Shown piece by piece: positions 63,769 through 64,000 of a DNA stretch of 64,000 nt. The stretch lies in NCBI GenBank assembly GCA_932294295.1, contig OW028573.1, positions 18,806,155 through 18,870,154 on the forward strand, written 5' to 3'. Below the pieces are notes generated by a model that was given only the letters and a program-made list of their open reading frames with translations, was not told the DNA's origin and did no database searches. The translations under genes were made by a program, and so were the position numbers. The stretch is from Alitta virens (Eukaryota > Annelida > Polychaeta > Phyllodocida > Nereididae). The first letter of the stretch is position 1. Every line of letters begins with the position of its first letter.

Positions 63769-64000
63769 CAGATCTGGATAATCACCAGATCTGCACCCTG
63801 CTGCTCAGTGAAGCCCGTCACATTGAATTGCTAAAGTGGAACTTAAGTGTACCTCTCAAAGGGCTGGAAAAGCTTACATTCCCTTCAGGCACCCTCGTCG
63901 ATGTGAAGTCAATAAATGAGAAAAGACATCAATGGGAATGTCGGAAGCTGCAGCTACAGAGGATTGAGCTTAAAGCTGGGGGCATCAGATGTCTTGCTGT
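63769..64000 (+). CDS. Exon-like open stretch at the right edge, unknown protein
   Basis: After a good acceptor (TTACTTTGAATTTCAG, AG at 63767-63768) the plus strand stays open for 77 codons to the window end. The protein has coding-like composition: DLDNHQICTLLLSEARHIEL, LKWNLSVPLKGLEKLTF and RHQWECRKLQLQRIELKAGG. It needs one base from an upstream exon (phase 1). There is no ATG in frame, so it would be internal. I do not recognise the family. It is charged and helical-looking, with no signal peptide or membrane segment. Confidence 0.45.

Overview
This is a eukaryotic, animal nuclear sequence. It is AT-rich, has spliced genes with GT-AG introns and carries many transposable-element remnants. 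Three of the spliced genes point to a marine invertebrate: a bursicon-type cystine-knot hormone, a SOL-1-like CUB protein and a canonical invertebrate alpha-tubulin. I cannot fix the phylum. The octamer TAGGCCTA, tRNA-derived SINEs and long poly-G/poly-C tracts recur, which would fit an echinoderm or a lophotrochozoan. Most long open frames in the window are chance or transposon-derived; the real genes were found by joining exons with matching splice phase.

Layout. 1-12.7 kb: one probable first exon of an unknown secreted protein (minus strand, 2421-2547) beside a promoter-like patch, then repeats: a 17-bp minisatellite, a 255-bp satellite, a truncated Tc1-like transposase, a tRNA-derived SINE, a TIR element with a SINE inserted in its end, and a broken LINE. 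13.0-16.0 kb: a complete alpha-tubulin gene (451 aa) with a TATA box. 16.9-25.1 kb: a LINE block. It holds a minus-strand RT fragment, then on the plus strand a broken ORF1 with coiled coil, L1-ORF1-like RNA-binding region and a C-terminal NADAR (DUF1768/YbiA-like) domain, a degenerate tandem array, and a broken endonuclease/RT ORF2. 25-30 kb: intergenic sequence and old repeats. 30.3-33.7 kb: a complete seven-exon short-chain dehydrogenase gene (267 aa, minus strand, DHRS11-like) with an antisense LINE fragment in its first intron. 35.1-36.8 kb: a cluster of inverted-repeat elements. 37.8-41.8 kb: a complete three-exon bursicon-alpha-like gene (152 aa, plus strand) whose first coding exon has only 7 nt. 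44.1-62.5 kb: a complete seven-exon gene (333 aa, minus strand) for a secreted two-CUB protein with a GPI-anchor-type C-terminus, resembling SOL-1. 63.77-64.0 kb: an exon-like open stretch running off the right edge.

The neighbouring genes share no evident pathway; this is an ordinary metazoan gene neighbourhood. Two are extracellular and probably neural or endocrine (bursicon-like, SOL-1-like); the tubulin and the dehydrogenase are intracellular. The most unusual item is the LINE ORF1 ending in a NADAR domain, a fold known from ADP-ribose and NAD chemistry. It is a decayed copy here and would need intact relatives elsewhere in the genome to be established.
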